NCBI RefSeq assembly: GCF_947623445.1
Contig: NC_135248.1
Span: 12,533,820-12,597,819, forward strand
Direction of reading: 5' to 3'
Length of the DNA: 64,000 bases
From: Clavelina lepadiformis
Lineage: Eukaryota > Chordata > Ascidiacea > Aplousobranchia > Clavelinidae
This document shows positions 36,150-48,929 of the stretch, piece by piece. The translations under genes and the position numbers were made by a program. The notes below the pieces were generated by a model that worked only from the letters and a program-made list of their open reading frames with translations, made no database searches and was not told the origin of the DNA. The number at the start of each line of letters is the position of its first letter. Position 1 is the stretch's first letter.

Positions 36150-38868
36150 TCAACATTCGCAAGATTTCGAACGCTGAAGCTCTCCGTTGATCCTCGGTAC
36201 AAACTGTGGACAGGTTGCATTGCACTCCTGATGGTGATCAAGAAGACAGGGATGATAGGCACCGGCAGGAAACAAACGACCATCCGATTCTCCGGGAGTT
36301 TTGACCCAAGCGTAGGCGTCTAAGCCGCTCTCCTCCGTGGTGACGCACACAGCACGTTGTAAGCTGTAGCCACCCTCTTCGTAATTGTCATATTCATACC
36401 CGTAACTCTCATCGTATGTAGCGTCACCGCCGCCGCCGCCACCACCACCGCCACCACCACCGCCGCCACCACCTTCCGGTTGTTCAGGCGATACTAAATC
36501 ATCAAATACATCGATTTGAGTTAACATGGTCGCTTAGCACTGAGTCAAGTGCTCACATACAGCAGAGTACTTGCTCAAACACTCAGCTTGAGTGGACCAG
36601 TTTCAAGAATTTTTTATCGGTACTCAGAGACATTTTACCAGTTGTCTTCTATTTTTACTTTTTTAATATTTTTGTTAAAGGTTGCAAAGTACCCGTGCTC
36701 AAAGGTTTCTTTAAGTTATAGTGGATACTTCTACACAAAGTGTAAAACTAGCGATTTTAGTACACAGTTTATAAAGCTTAGTTACACAGGGTCCTTCTTA
36801 ACTTACCCCCGCCCTCAGCTGGACTATCCGCATTATAGATAGCATCACCTCCGTTGTCAGAACCAAGAACCCATCTCTTTTTTTTCTCGACTGGATCTAT
36901 TGGAATGAGAAGTATTATAACAATGACAGTCGTTTATTCTAGACATGGCATTGTGATGCTTGATGTAGTCTTCAAAGTGTGCAGTCGTATGTTTGTATCA
37001 ACATGAATTAAGCATGTGGGGTTTCTAGTTACATTTGCGGACCACTTAGCACCTATATCTCAACCGTATTAAGTTTTTGTCGTCATAATTACCGTCGCTG
37101 GCCGCGTCTTCCTCTATATCTAACTCTTCGTTGAGCACTGCGCCGGTGACTATGCCAACTTTAGCCCCAGGGCCCCATGAAGGTATGCTGCCGTTTTTCA
37201 CGGTGGGTGGATCATAAGTGCACTGATTGATCTCATCTAATGACCTAGAACACATATAATCGTATTGTGATAGGTTATTGGAGAAAGAAAGAAATGTCGA
37301 GTTTCATGGGTTAACACTGTGCTGTCTTTTTTGAAGTACCTGCTTGAAAACTGGCCACCGTTTCTTGACGTGTCAATGATGTAATGTAATCCAGTTTCAC
37401 AATGAATCGCTGAAGCTAACAGATCATTAAATGAGGAATTAACGAAAGAACCGACGTTGATGGAAAATCCTCGAATAGTCGGCGGCATTTGCTTCATAAC
37501 TCCTATTATGTGGTCAAGGTTAACTTGCCATTGTAGATACATGGCGTTACCCGAGTCGACATACACCCAAGCACTTGGAAACAAGTCTACCACGTTTTGT
37601 ACTCTAGTTGCGAAAGCCACCTAGAAGATAAGTAGATTTCCGTTGAATATCTTAAATATTGTCCGTGCATAGAACTTTACATACACTTTAGCACTTTATT
37701 GTACCATAATACTTCAAGTTGTAAGAAAAGCATACGCTAGCGCTAGATTAAAGAACTAGACTTACTTGATACTCGGTGTTGTGATATTCGGTCTTAGAAT
37801 TAAAGGTGTGCATAAGTAACGATGGTTCCATTACAATCATCGCTGGCACATCTTCTAGTTCTCTTGAATATTTTTCTATCAATTCGTCGTACTCTTCCCA
37901 GGTATCTATTGGTTTTCAAGGAAAAAGCAATGCTTACACCAAGACTCAAACAGGAAAATGGAACTAATACCACGAACCAAATACACTCCATTTGACAACA
38001 TGTTTTTCAAGGCAATAAGGTGCTCACCAATACGTGAGTCGGGCATGTAATGACCCGCCTCTTCATCTAAAGCCAGTCCTTGTGACGGATGCATAAAGAA
38101 TACAATAATCGGAATTTTGTCCTCATTACAGGCGGTCTCCTTGATTTGCTGAATTGTATAAAAGTCATCTTTGAGCCCGAGCAACCAAAACCCATTCCGA
38201 GTTACTCGCAGGCCTGAATTGGCGTCAAGTGTTTTTGTAACGGTCAGTTCGCTTCGGCCTTGAAAGTGGGAAAAGTTGACGTATTTTTGTTAATCTTGTG
38301 AAAACTGTCATCGTTTTTGCCGTATAGTTACCCAAAACTGCATTATAGATGTGAGGACAAGTAAAGGAGAACTGCTCTTCTTTGCTGTTCTTGGTTGTTT
38401 GTTCTGGTATACTAGTATAGGCCGACTGGTTGGAACCTAATAGTTTATTGTTTAGGCGATAAATCCAAGTAAATTTTAGGATATAGGAATACCATCCGAT
38501 ACAAATAAAAATTATGCAACACATACGTTTACTCTTTTAAGTTTGTCATAGTAAAATTAATACTGCTATCTTGTTTGATGGGTGTTATGGATCTCTCTGG
38601 AATAATCACTAATATTGGTTGGCTGCCATTTGAAACTTAAGGTCGCTCTTTGGTGAATCAACAAAAAATATAATGCACAGTAGCCTGATAAACTACACGA
38701 ACACAACTTACTCAACTGTCCTGAGTATTCATGTGAAGATGTGGTGGTAACGTTGCCATTTTTGGTGGAATTCATCGACACCAGTGATATAGTGATAATA
38801 AGAATAATGATGACGAAGCACGTGACCACCTTTGCCACTTGAAAGATCGTTACTTTCTTTCGAGACAT
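36150..38868 (-). CDS. Membrane-anchored GH6 protein, CesA GH6 paralogue
   Basis: A stand-alone GH6 protein without the synthase part. Eight exons join in phase: 38712-38868, 38332-38436, 38028-38258, 37766-37905, 37340-37620, 37093-37244, 36807-36896 and 36150-36493, giving 499 aa. The ATG at 38868 opens MSRKKVTIFQ, followed by one hydrophobic span (VVTCFVIIILIITISLV, residues 14-30) behind basic residues, so a type II protein with the GH6 domain outside. A Ser/Thr/Asn-rich stalk follows. FSFTCPHIYNAVLG aligns with FVCPHPYDTTLG of CesA, so homology begins just before the GH6 exons. As in CesA, the catalytic signatures are broken (VFFMHPSQGL; EPS for EPD), while VDSGNA and WVKTPGESDGR remain. 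A separate tunicate GH6 gene, called GH6-1 in Ciona, has been reported; this is probably it, though I cannot confirm the name. Confidence 0.9.
36269..38175 (-). repeat. Near-identical tract shared with CesA GH6 exons
   Basis: This 1,907-bp stretch pairs with 20979-22910 in CesA. By eye the two are nearly identical through five introns as well as exons; differences are scattered single bases and small indels, such as a 17-bp duplication in the CesA intron near 22716-22733, the glycine-codon repeat, and a few bases near 22429 versus 37710. Identity stops abruptly inside coding sequence at both ends. Beyond 36269 and 38175 the same exons continue but with many substitutions. Confidence 0.88.
36423..36472 (-). 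repeat. Triplet repeat encoding 16 glycines (GH6 paralogue)
   Basis: This is the counterpart of the CesA glycine run, with 16 codons in an interleaved ACC/GCC order on the plus strand. It is one of the few places where the two near-identical GH6 tracts differ. Confidence 0.88.
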
Positions 38869-39754
38869 TCTTATTTGTATCGAGCTTGGTAGGCTTAACT
38901 GTAATAAACTTATGGTATGTTCTACTGTAGGAAGAACGGATTCCAAAGTTTTCTGTGGGTTATTTTGCTAAAAAGTAAATTGCCTTGAACAATGGCTTAA
39001 GCTCCGTTGCTTGGCTTGAACCCATGCGCACTAATCCTGAATTAAAACTTGAAGAAAATGATACTTATTGGGACTTAAACATAAACTTTGATAAATGTTT
39101 TTAACCAATCATTCCAAGTAACCATTCCGCCTATAGAAGCAAACTTTACTGAACCTTTGCAGTAGCATTAAAGATGAAGTTCAACCTATGCCATGGTATA
39201 ACCTAATTTAGGTCCTTTGGCAAAAGCCCTAGTTTTCATAAGATGCCTAAAACATTTTCTGTTCCTGTCTACATAAACCAGCGTGGTATCACAACAATGT
39301 TTGCATTAACAACGCGTTTATAAGTATTTCGTTTCAGGCCAGAAAACTTCAGATTTTAATTAAGTATTGTGGAAACAGAAGCTTAAGTGTTCCCTAAGGC
39401 CATAGACTCAGTTTAAAGATTGTTTTTTCCTATTACTTTACAGTTAAATTCATTACAAGATTTTTCGGAATGAAAAGTTGCTTACATGGTCGCGCGTTTT
39501 TATCAAATCGTATGAGCCACGCAGGAGAATATAAGATGACTAAACTGTTAAGCTTTGAACAGAATCTTAAACTAAACTTGTTCTGAAACAAAGTTATCAA
39601 TGACGACTAATGGTTTTTGCAACATATCACAGCAAGGTTATCGACTTTAAAGACTGTTATTCATTCTACTAAAATAACTTTACGAAGCATCAAAAGACAT
39701 GTTTTGGCAAGCGCAAGATATCAAATGTTCATAATTTCCTCAGATCCAAACCAC

Positions 39755-40017
39755 GTACAAGTATCACTGCATTCCTGGTGGTGATCAAGAAGACAGGGAT
39801 GACATGTATACCGGCAGCAAACAAACGACCATTCGACTCTCAGGGAGTTTTGATTCGAGCATAGGTCTAAACCGCTCTACTTCGTGGTAACGCAGCTTAT
39901 GAGTTCGCCGCTATACCGCTGTTATATTTGTTGTCGTCGTTGTAATCTTTCTGCTCAATGCTTGGCGCGCCACTCCCTACTTCAATGATCCGTCTCTTCC
40001 TCCTTGCGACAGAATCT
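39755..40017 (-). pseudogene. Broken third GH6 fragment
   Basis: On the minus strand, 39755-39895 matches the last GH6 exon (GTTACCACGAAG, then SGLD, then the ESDGR-LF and HPCLLDH regions). It has an in-frame TAG where the functional copies have Glu, and a short deletion that shifts the frame before the WVK position. Upstream, 39897-40017 is an open segment beginning after a good splice acceptor near 40018 and encoding SDSVARRKRR, which resembles DPVEKKKRW of the preceding GH6 exon. The intron and glycine run between these exons are absent. It lies 0.9 kb upstream of the anchored GH6 gene on the same strand, consistent with a decayed tandem copy. Confidence 0.72.
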
Positions 40018-40279
40018 GAAAATTTTATAAGATAAGAACTACATAAGCGGAGTAGGCTTTGTACACTAATGTACGGTATCATTCATCTCTGTTTCCAAAA
40101 ACTTTAGGAGCTTTAAAACTGCTGTTAAGAGACCCAAATAGTTACCACCTTATTAGCATATTATATACTTTACATGGCGCCTAATGGCGAAATGTCTAAA
40201 TTTATACATCAATAGTGTACGCTTGCACCAAGATATATCAGCCACACCGCTACTTAGTGAAAATGTTGTAAAAATTTAT

Positions 40280-40360
40280 TACCAGGGCCGGCCTTAGCAA
40301 GCGTAGGACCAATGCAAGAGCTGATGGCGCCTTGCCCTTGCCGATTTTAAAGCCGTATAG
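40280..40360. repeat. Possible transposon end or dispersed repeat
   Basis: The run beginning CAGGGCCGGCCTTAG near 40283, followed by GATGGCGCCTTGCCCTTGCC, resembles termini of short hAT-like elements common in invertebrate genomes. I found no matching inverted end or target-site duplication, so this is only a suggestion. Confidence 0.25.
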
Positions 40361-40939
40361 TCGTATACCCTAACAAAGAATAAACCAATATTTTTCACTA
40401 CATGTTTTTAGTAGGTTTTACGGATTAATTAATTCTCGAACTTAAAGTACAATGTCGGCCATCAAGTAGGAGTATATGAAAAAGTTTTAGTTACAGTATG
40501 TTTCTTTTGAAATCGATTTTAATCTGCTCTATACTTTTCCAAACTTCTGTTGGGGATTTTGTTACAGAATAAACCTATTTGGCCCACGTATATACGTCAC
40601 GTCCTCCACAAACCAACTTCACTCTAATCAAACCTCGACCACCGCAAGAGATTTTCCCGAAAAGAGTTATTTACTTGCGGTAGTTATTCATACGAATTAT
40701 TTACGCTTATATACGGGCGTTTTATTGTGGCAAAGCAAAGAATCAACCGTTGCGTCGAAACACTGGAGTTGAACGTTGACGTCGGTTTGTTTCGCCGTAA
40801 ACCAACGCAAATAACAAAATTATAAACTCGCATTGCTCTTGGCATTTCACACAAAACAGTCTTCAGTAAGGAACTGGTAAAATTTTGTTTCGGCTTAAAC
40901 GTTAATATCTTTTATGTTCATAACTGACTTTACTTTCTG

Positions 40940-43326
40940 TTATAAGTCAGTCATGACGAGGCCAGTGTCTTCGTATTCGTAAGTGTTTTTCAGAATTTCC
41001 CTGTCCTTGTGATCCGGTGGAAGATTCTCCGACACCAGTCTCCGCGCACTAAGTTCCCCTTCGGTTTTCCCCAATGAGGGCAGTGGCCTACATAGTTTAT
41101 CAAAATTTAATTGATCAATTGGTTCTAACAGTTGGTCGGTCTGGCCTCCTATTTTCGCGACAAGACCCTTCGGCAATTTGCTCAGGTCAACGGGCAACGA
41201 TCCATACTCGCAAAAGAATCGCCCTCCACCCCCAATGCTTAGCTTTCTTGCGTTTTGTCTCTTTTTGCGTGGACTTCGGCGTCGTGACTCTGTGTCTGAT
41301 TTGTCATCTGTGTTTAAGGGTGGTTTACGTAGATGGTAGTGTTTCTCTTGTGAGGCCTGGCGTTTCCGGCGTGGCTTACTGCCAGGGCCAGCCCATGTTG
41401 CTTGCGAGTAAATTGGCATCTCGACCACCGTGCCAACAACGGGAGACTTAAGCGAGACGGAAGAATATTCCGCTCGACAGTAAGTTCCGTGTCGTTTTCT
41501 TGCCTTGTTTTTATTGGAGACTTTTTCTCCTTCGTTCATGGCCGTTTCCATCGTTCGTGAATATCTCTCTTGAACTTTAGTCCGAATTCCACCTCTCTGG
41601 CGGGAGTTTTTGCTGTTCTGTTTATTCTGTCGACTGTCTTGGCCCGGTTCCGACTCCCAACCGTCGCTTCGTGCTCGCCGACATTTTCGTTTCGTCTTGT
41701 GCCTGGTTTTCGAACGAATGGAAGAATTTTTGCTCTTGGCGGCGCCGTCGCTATCGTATTGCCGCCGTTTTACCCGAAATGATCCGGACTCCGTCATGGT
41801 AGCACAGGATCCCGCCATGCTTTCCGTGTCGCTACTTTGTCCTCCTTCAAATATAGAATCATCCGTTTCCGAGAGAACATAGTCGTAGAATGCTTCCGAC
41901 CTCATCGTGTTCTGCTGTGACTCAGTGCGATCGTCAAACAGAAACCTCGACCCCAGACCATTCAGTTGCAATTTTAAAGAGTTACTGTTTGCTTCGTGTT
42001 TGGTGACTGTCAGTGAACCTTTATTCTGCTTCAGTGCTCTTCCTATTTCCTTGCGGTAAGCTAGAAGTTTATCCGGGTTGTCTGCCAGACCCAATATTTT
42101 GTCCTTTGGACGCTCTTTGGTCGATGAAGAGCTCGCATCGTCCACGATAACAGACCTCGGTCGGTTGCTGCGTCTGCTCGTGTCGATGGAGCCGTCAATG
42201 TCCGACACGTAGTCCGAGGTGTTACTAGGCTTGCTGCTGGAGGAGAGCACTGACGTCTTCCGGTTTGCTCTTTTCCCTCCGTATCTTCCAATGCCGGGCT
42301 GTGATCCGAAATCGTTGTACTTTTGCGCGTCTTCCGAGCGACGGAGAGCGGACTTGCTGCTCGGGGTGGAGAAATTTAACGGAGCTCGAAGCGTTGCTGA
42401 ATTCGACCGTTTCAAGGAGGAGTTCTCTTTGGAAAAGAGATTGTTTTTTGATTCTGACGTCATCATGAGAGTTGCGGGCAAAGTACGATCCTGATAGAGT
42501 CCGATGTCGTCACTGAAACGCGATCGACGCGACGATTGCGTACTGACCTCAGTAACGTCATAGCACGACGCCGATTTTTTGAAATTGGTCTCTGGGAGTT
42601 TTGGATGAGTTCTTCGCATCTTTTCTTCCTCCAGTGACATTGTTTTTGACGCTCTCCTCAAATGTTCCGATATCTGCTGGGAAATCGTGCCCAGCGCTTG
42701 CTCGTTCGATATCGGGTCCTTGAAATCGGCGCGATGTGACGTCATACCTTCGCGCCCGGTTGGCGCTTTCGGCTTCTGCCACCTAGCGGCGTATGACTTG
42801 CTTCCATAAGGATTGAAATTTTCTCGCTGTGTCCGACGACGTCTGATTGGCTTTGGCCATCGCCCATGTTTTCGCCGATAGCACCTGAAAGAAAAACAGA
42901 TTGGTATAAATTTCTTGTAATGATTATGCTTTCTTTTACTATTAGCCATAAGGTATCACAATTTATGTTGTTATATGATGGTTTTTATGAAAAATCCGTC
43001 GCACAAGTCAATAACCCATTGCTTATATTACAAAACTAGTAAAGAAAAATACCAGATGTAAAAAAATATTGCGCAGACGATAAACAGTGTAATTCCAACC
43101 GCTAGTCCCACGATGAGTCCAACATTGTCGTCGTCGGTAGATTCTTCGTCTAAAACAATAAGATAGCAAGTAAGAGAACAAATTGTGTTGGTTTAGATTA
43201 GTGCAGAAAAAGACTTTACACAGGGTTAGGGTGTATAGCAGTTTAAACTTTACGTCGTACAAGATTACCGTTGTTTGGTAAAGTTGTGGGGTCCTCAAAG
43301 CCTGATCCGGTATCAGGTGTTGTCAT
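40940..43326 (-). CDS. Unrecognised single-pass membrane protein with long basic tail
   Basis: I do not recognise this gene. Three exons join in phase: 43269-43326, 43053-43149 and 40940-42884, giving 699 aa from the ATG at 43326 (MTTPDTGSGFEDP). A short acidic extracellular segment (DEESTDDDN) precedes one clean span (VGLIVGLAVGITLFIVC, residues about 30-50). Then comes a basic stop-transfer stretch (CYRRKHGRWPKPIRRRR). The rest, about 650 residues in one exon, is hydrophilic, rich in Ser, Arg and Lys, probably disordered, and ends EYEDTGLVMTDL. The frame is open before the ATG back to a possible splice acceptor near 43361 (FITANNKSNN), so more extracellular exons may lie upstream; I could not find them. 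Length, codon use and splice agreement make it real. It could be an adhesion-receptor C-terminus or a scaffold. Confidence 0.75.
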
Positions 43327-43361
43327 GTTATTGCTTTTATTGTTCGCAGTGATGAACCTGT

Positions 43362-46300
43362 AACGTGTTTAACCTTCCACCAGTAAGACCATGTCCTTCT
43401 GCATAAGAAGAACAGAAGTGCAGCCTATACGCTTACATTGCTTAACAGTTGTTGCCTGCGAGTATAAGCTAACTATGCATTAACTTATAAATTAACATCA
43501 CCGATTATATAACCTAATATTCCCTGAAATATTTTGAGCTTGATGAACTCTCTCTGAAGAAAACACCCTTTAGGTCGAACCAAAATTACCTCTGCGTCAA
43601 AATATTTACAAAGAGACTTAATGAAACCTACTTTCAGCGCCTTGACTTCTTGACCTAACATTGTCGTAAATCACTTTAGCGCGTTTCATTTTGAACCAAT
43701 CGCCAGCTAATTGCCTCAGACGACGTTCACGTGATCTGCTGAATCAGTCTACCAGGCAAGCAAGCACCTCAAACCTTTTTACAGTAACTGGCTGACTAAA
43801 TATATGAGGTCATACGAAAATTTGCTTTAGTATGAAGTTTCTTACGTTCATTAAAGTATAAGTAAAATCAGCTACGGTTGTAGATCTACAAGTGCTCTGC
43901 AGAATTTGCGCCTAAATACCAAGCCAACAACTCTAGAAATGCGCTTTCAACTTTCGTAAAAACTGATCCTGCCTCGACAAGATTTAATTGGATGACTTCT
44001 GTCAATGAAGTCGATTTTGTCATAACTCCAGCTTTGTATAACCTTACCCATACACCGTAGTTTTCGCAAAAAAGTACAATATACAACCACTGCCATTATA
44101 AAACAACTACTTTAATCACAAAGCTATATAACATGGCTTTGGACAATAAACCAACGGTTTCCCTGAACTAAAATACATGCTTCTGACACTGTATTGCGTG
44201 AGCTTTTTAAAACCAATTTCAATCTTATTGTGTTTGTAGCAATTACCTTTTCTTTTCGGAATTACCATTCGTTTCGAAAATAAAGGCGCAAAAGAAACTA
44301 AATGTCTTTGTTATTCTTTTGTTGTGGCATGGCGGGTGACGGCGTTAAGTCAACGAAGTAAATTAATGTCAAGCGTCGAACATTCCTCGCGAAATCACCA
44401 AATGCTTTTCAATATTTTTTTTGCGGTTTGTTTTGTAGACGCATAAAACATTAATATTTTTAACAAAGTGGCAAGACCTATACAAATACTATACCGGTGT
44501 TACCATAGTTATTGAAATATTTCACAAAACCTTAAAGTGTACTGAAGGATGTACATACCAAGCTCAAAACACCGCAAACACTAATCTTGTCTTCTGTAAT
44601 TCGTAGTTTACCTTGTATAAAATAATAACTACATACGTCAAACTCTTTCAGTTGTGCCTTTTCCCTATAATTAACATACGCCAGCAACATATCTTTATAC
44701 TGTACACGCCACATGTGGCTTCATACTCTGTTATGCGTATGTGTAAGCTACAATATACCGTATGGTACAAAGAGAATTTTAAGTCGTCGTATTTCCATGG
44801 CATTTCGCATGTTCCAACCCTTACGTAATCGGCCTTGTAACACATTTGTTAAAAAAAGAACTAAACACGTCCACAACTCTTGAACCGTACTCCAATGTAC
44901 TTGAAGCATTTGTAGTAATCGATTCTGGTTTGCAGTTCTAACTGTTATGCCAACATCATCAAGTTGCTACTATGCTGTATACAGCTGGTCATCGTCATGC
45001 GTTTTTACTTTACCGTCGTCCCACCGTAATTTAGCGGCTTATGAATATTTTATTATTATACCGGTGCTTGCCACCTGATGTTTACGAACTGTTTAAATCC
45101 TCATAAAAACGTTTGATGCTGGTCGGTTATTTGAAACCGACTCGACCCTAGCTTCCAACATTGATTACGATGCTTTGTAGTTTCTATTGTTACACGTTAC
45201 ATGGGCTATACACTTTGTACAGTAGTACAAATGATTTCAGAAATTACTTTCCAGCAAAGCAAATACTAGAAACGTTACAAATATGTGGTGTTCGTTTGTT
45301 TCCTCTTGTAAAAAAATCTTTACGGTTAATCTGGCCTTTACTAGTATTTTACAAAATTTCATCCGAATGAATGAATTTTAGCCATATGCGACGTCTGTTG
45401 CTAATATCCTGAACGGAATGTCGAAACTACGTTGCTAAATCACCTGCTAATTCTATAAACGTTATTACATCATTGTTCAACTAATTGTGCCATTTTACCT
45501 GATCCCTTCGCTAATTCTACTTTGTATAGATTTACATTTCCCTATTTTTTAACCCTGTTCCCTCAACCTGACAAGATTGGATTCTTATTTGAAAGTTTAA
45601 GAAATTAACTAAAAAATGGACTTAGATTGCGTTTCCTCAGCAACACATTAACGTAATTACGCAGAACGCCACCATATGGCGCAATGGACGTTAGGTTCAA
45701 GTGGATGCGAGACCGATTCAAAATCGTTTGGTGTTCGTCAATCGATTCCCTGACCGTATTTTCATGACATGTTTTTCATGATATTTTCATGGCGCTTTCA
45801 TGACAACGCCGTTTTGCAATGGTTAAACCCCTTCAAATATTACTTCTACGCCTCAAAAGGTAGGCTGAAATTTGTAGGCTACTGTTGCAGTGGAGGCAAT
45901 TACTAACGGGGTCACACTGACAATATTTTCCATTATTTCGTCATAATAAAAGGGTCAAACAAGTCAAAAAAGACAAAAGTCATGTTCCCGAGGTAGTGTT
46001 AAGCGTGATGACGCTAGAAATGGTTTCGGATTTACATTGTTATGATTCGTTACAGTGTTGTTTTCGCTGTATTGTAGTTAATGTGTTTTAATAAGCGAAT
46101 ATGTGAGCCTCGCTCATTGATGTTCTTATCACCTTTATGACCTTTATAATGATATCATAACACTATCGATCGCGTTCCTGTTTTTAAAGGATTTTGAAAA
46201 CCCTTAATTTGCTAATTTAGGAGATCACGTGAACAGTGTTTTCTTTTTCTCTTCATATCGTCAGGCAGCTTTGCCTGCATAGAAATCTTAATCGCTACAG

Positions 46301-48416
46301 TATGCATATTTCACAAGCATGCTGCCTATTCTCATATGCGAGCACGATATACCCTTATTGTCTGTGACACGACTGGGGCCAGAGCTTACTGGTTTAAAAC
46401 GTAGAAGTTACTCCCAGAGCTGTCGACAAGTAGCTATCAAACTGTATCAACGCAAGTTTTTTTCTTGGTATAAAAAATGTGCTGATATGTTAACCTTCTC
46501 TCAAAAACTGAAATACTGGTCACCCTACCCTACCGCGTTAGTAACCAACTTAGCAAGTCTGGCATATGATGAGTTATCAAAATATCAACTAACAGAGCAG
46601 TGATGGTACAATAACAACATTGGTAAGTAAATCTATTAAAACTTCCGGTTACGCAATTATAGTTATGAGAATGTTATGCGATAGTTCTTATTTTTTTTAC
46701 AGCTATTTTTAGCTAAATTCAAAAGTTGAATCAGCTAGAAGGTCCATAACTTCAATATCTGGGTCTGCATCAAGCCCGACTTCAAAATAGCGTTTTTCAG
46801 AAACGCGTCAACTGCCACGGGAAGCGCGCTTATCATGAGAATAAAAATTTACCGTCCATCGGATTTCGTCGCAACTAACCTAACTGAAATCTTTTGTTTG
46901 GCTAATTCTACAGTAACTGGTGCTAACAGATAGAAAAGTTGTTCCCTTCTCGCACGCACTTCATCTCAATTATGGGAGAAATGTTCATCTTAACAAGCTT
47001 GACAATGTCCTTAGCTACTGTTGTGTCGCTTGAAAAGGTCAAGTAACGAGTTTTTAACCCTGCTTTTGTTCCAGTGGAATCAGCAAAATCTTAAAAAATT
47101 TTGCTGATAAAATATGCGGGAAAGTTTGCACTTCCTGTCAAAACTGTATCAATATCAGTGCGCTATTGCATTTCCGAAACAACGAACAGATACAGATTAA
47201 TTACTGCTCAAAAGAAGTAGACTATTAATGGCTTTCATAAGCAACTGTAGCCATGGGTTTCGTTTTTCATTTGCGTCCGGGGACGGTTTTTGTTTGTCTT
47301 CAAATTAGCACCCACTGACCTATTCTCGCCACACTGTCAACAACTAGTTGCTTAACTCCGGTCACGTGAACATGAATATTTTCACATTTAAACCATTTTT
47401 GTTGTTAAATGATCTGACAATGACCGCTATGCTGTCTCTAACCCCTTTCATAAGTTACTATATTTCGAGAATACTAACTCAGTCGAGCTCATAAATGATT
47501 TAAAATCGGGCACGGTTATATGCTTGATAGCGATGTTTAGTCTGCCTAACCTTCCAGTCGCAATACATCCATCTTGTCGCAGTAACCAAGTGACCAGACG
47601 CGCTGTCTAATTACTAGTCTAGGAATGGTAATCAAAACCTTGTTACCTCAACAGTTGGTCATATCAACATTAGTAGAACCGCTTGCTTGAAACAGCACAC
47701 ACAGCCATTAATCGTATCGTCGTCAGTGAAATTGAATTACCACGCCACCGACACAGCAGGTCCGCGGATTAATTTACTTCATCTCAATTATAATCCGTTA
47801 TTTACAGACACGCCATTTTCTAAAGGGCCGCGTAACACCTGATACATTTTGTGCACCGATGACAGATAATGTTACATCGCTTTATTGTTTAAGATGGTGA
47901 GGTGAAAAATTTGCAGAAAAGCTGAAAACGTATTTAGCGTGGCCAGCGTAAACACTGGTATCCTCACTTCTAGATTTAACGGTATATCAGACATTTTAAA
48001 GACTTTCTACACGGCTGTTTAGCAAATGCAGTTTACCCATAGATTGTAGATGAATTGTACATGCAATGTAAACTTTTGCCCTTGAATTTTTCACCCTACG
48101 TCATGTAAACAAAAACGGCAACCTTTGACCGAACGGGTAGAGACAGAACACAACACTACAATAAAGCAGCACTAGTTTAGCAAACTCATCCTCCGTGTCA
48201 CCATCTAGCGGACAATTCTTTTTATTTCAATGACTGCTACTGTAGCAACTTTTTACTCGAATAATTCCTCGTTACAAGTACCTGTTATGCAGTGTTAATT
48301 GGTTAACACGTAACAAAATCGGTTTTAGCATCATTTAGTTTCAGAGATGTTTTGCAAACCCAAGACAATAATCTTGAAAAGTTTAGTAGGAAGGCAAGTT
48401 TGATGATGTTCTAATG
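43362..48416. other. Intergenic, nothing recognised
   Basis: In 5.1 kb there is no convincing exon chain on either strand. Missing extracellular exons of the neighbouring membrane protein could lie here on the minus strand (for example within 43886-44086), but no domain motif supports one. The open frame at 46319-46603 (+) lacks family features. Confidence 0.4.
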
Positions 48417-48641
48417 CAGGGGTTCTTAAACTTTTTGGCACACGCCCCCCTTGACGGTACCTAAAAATTTCGCGCCCCACCTCATTGCAAAATAAAAAAC
48501 ATTAAACAAAACAACAATTTATTTTCAATTAACTTTCATTAATGTGAAGGATGTAGTTGTTTTTGGGAAACCAAACGTTTAATTCGAGGCTTTGTAGAAG
48601 ATAAAGCACATCTTAGGTCGGCTTCACAGTCAAGTTTGTTC

Positions 48642-48818
48642 CTAGGTTTTGTCTTTATATTCATGAAGATGACGCTGCAAACGACTTGGTCTCAAAACGT
48701 CGTTGCTTAGCTTTTCTAAGCATATCATGCATTGCGGAACGACTTTTCCGTTCACTGTGGTATCTATAAAGCCATACTTCAGATAATTTTGGTCATACTT
48801 TCTCTTTTTTCCACTCAT
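48642..48818 (-). pseudogene. BED-type zinc finger remnant of hAT transposase
   Basis: A 58-codon ORF starts MSGKKRKYDQNYLKYGF and contains VPQCMICLEKLSND followed by RLQRHLHEY. This is the C-x2-C...H-x-H pattern of the N-terminal BED finger in ZBED/SCAND3-like hAT transposases (compare C-x2-C-x-E-x-L and L-x-R-H-L in that family). A stop codon follows at once. The finger binds element ends in intact transposases; the dimerisation and RNase H-like parts are missing here. Confidence 0.75.
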
Positions 48819-48929
48819 TTTGTGTCAATACAATTAGTTTAATTACTAAAATACCTGGTTATTAAATCAATACTTAATTTAAGTTTTACTTCATTTTACG
48901 GTTTTAATATTGGCTGACGTTGGTTTTAC

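Noticed and set aside
41074..41882. Plus-strand open frames of 70-125 codons
   Set aside because: They are antisense shadows of the 1.9-kb minus-strand exon, kept open by its codon composition.
46319..46603. 94-codon open frame in the intergenic region
   Set aside because: No recognisable motif, no neighbouring exons in phase and no support from composition.
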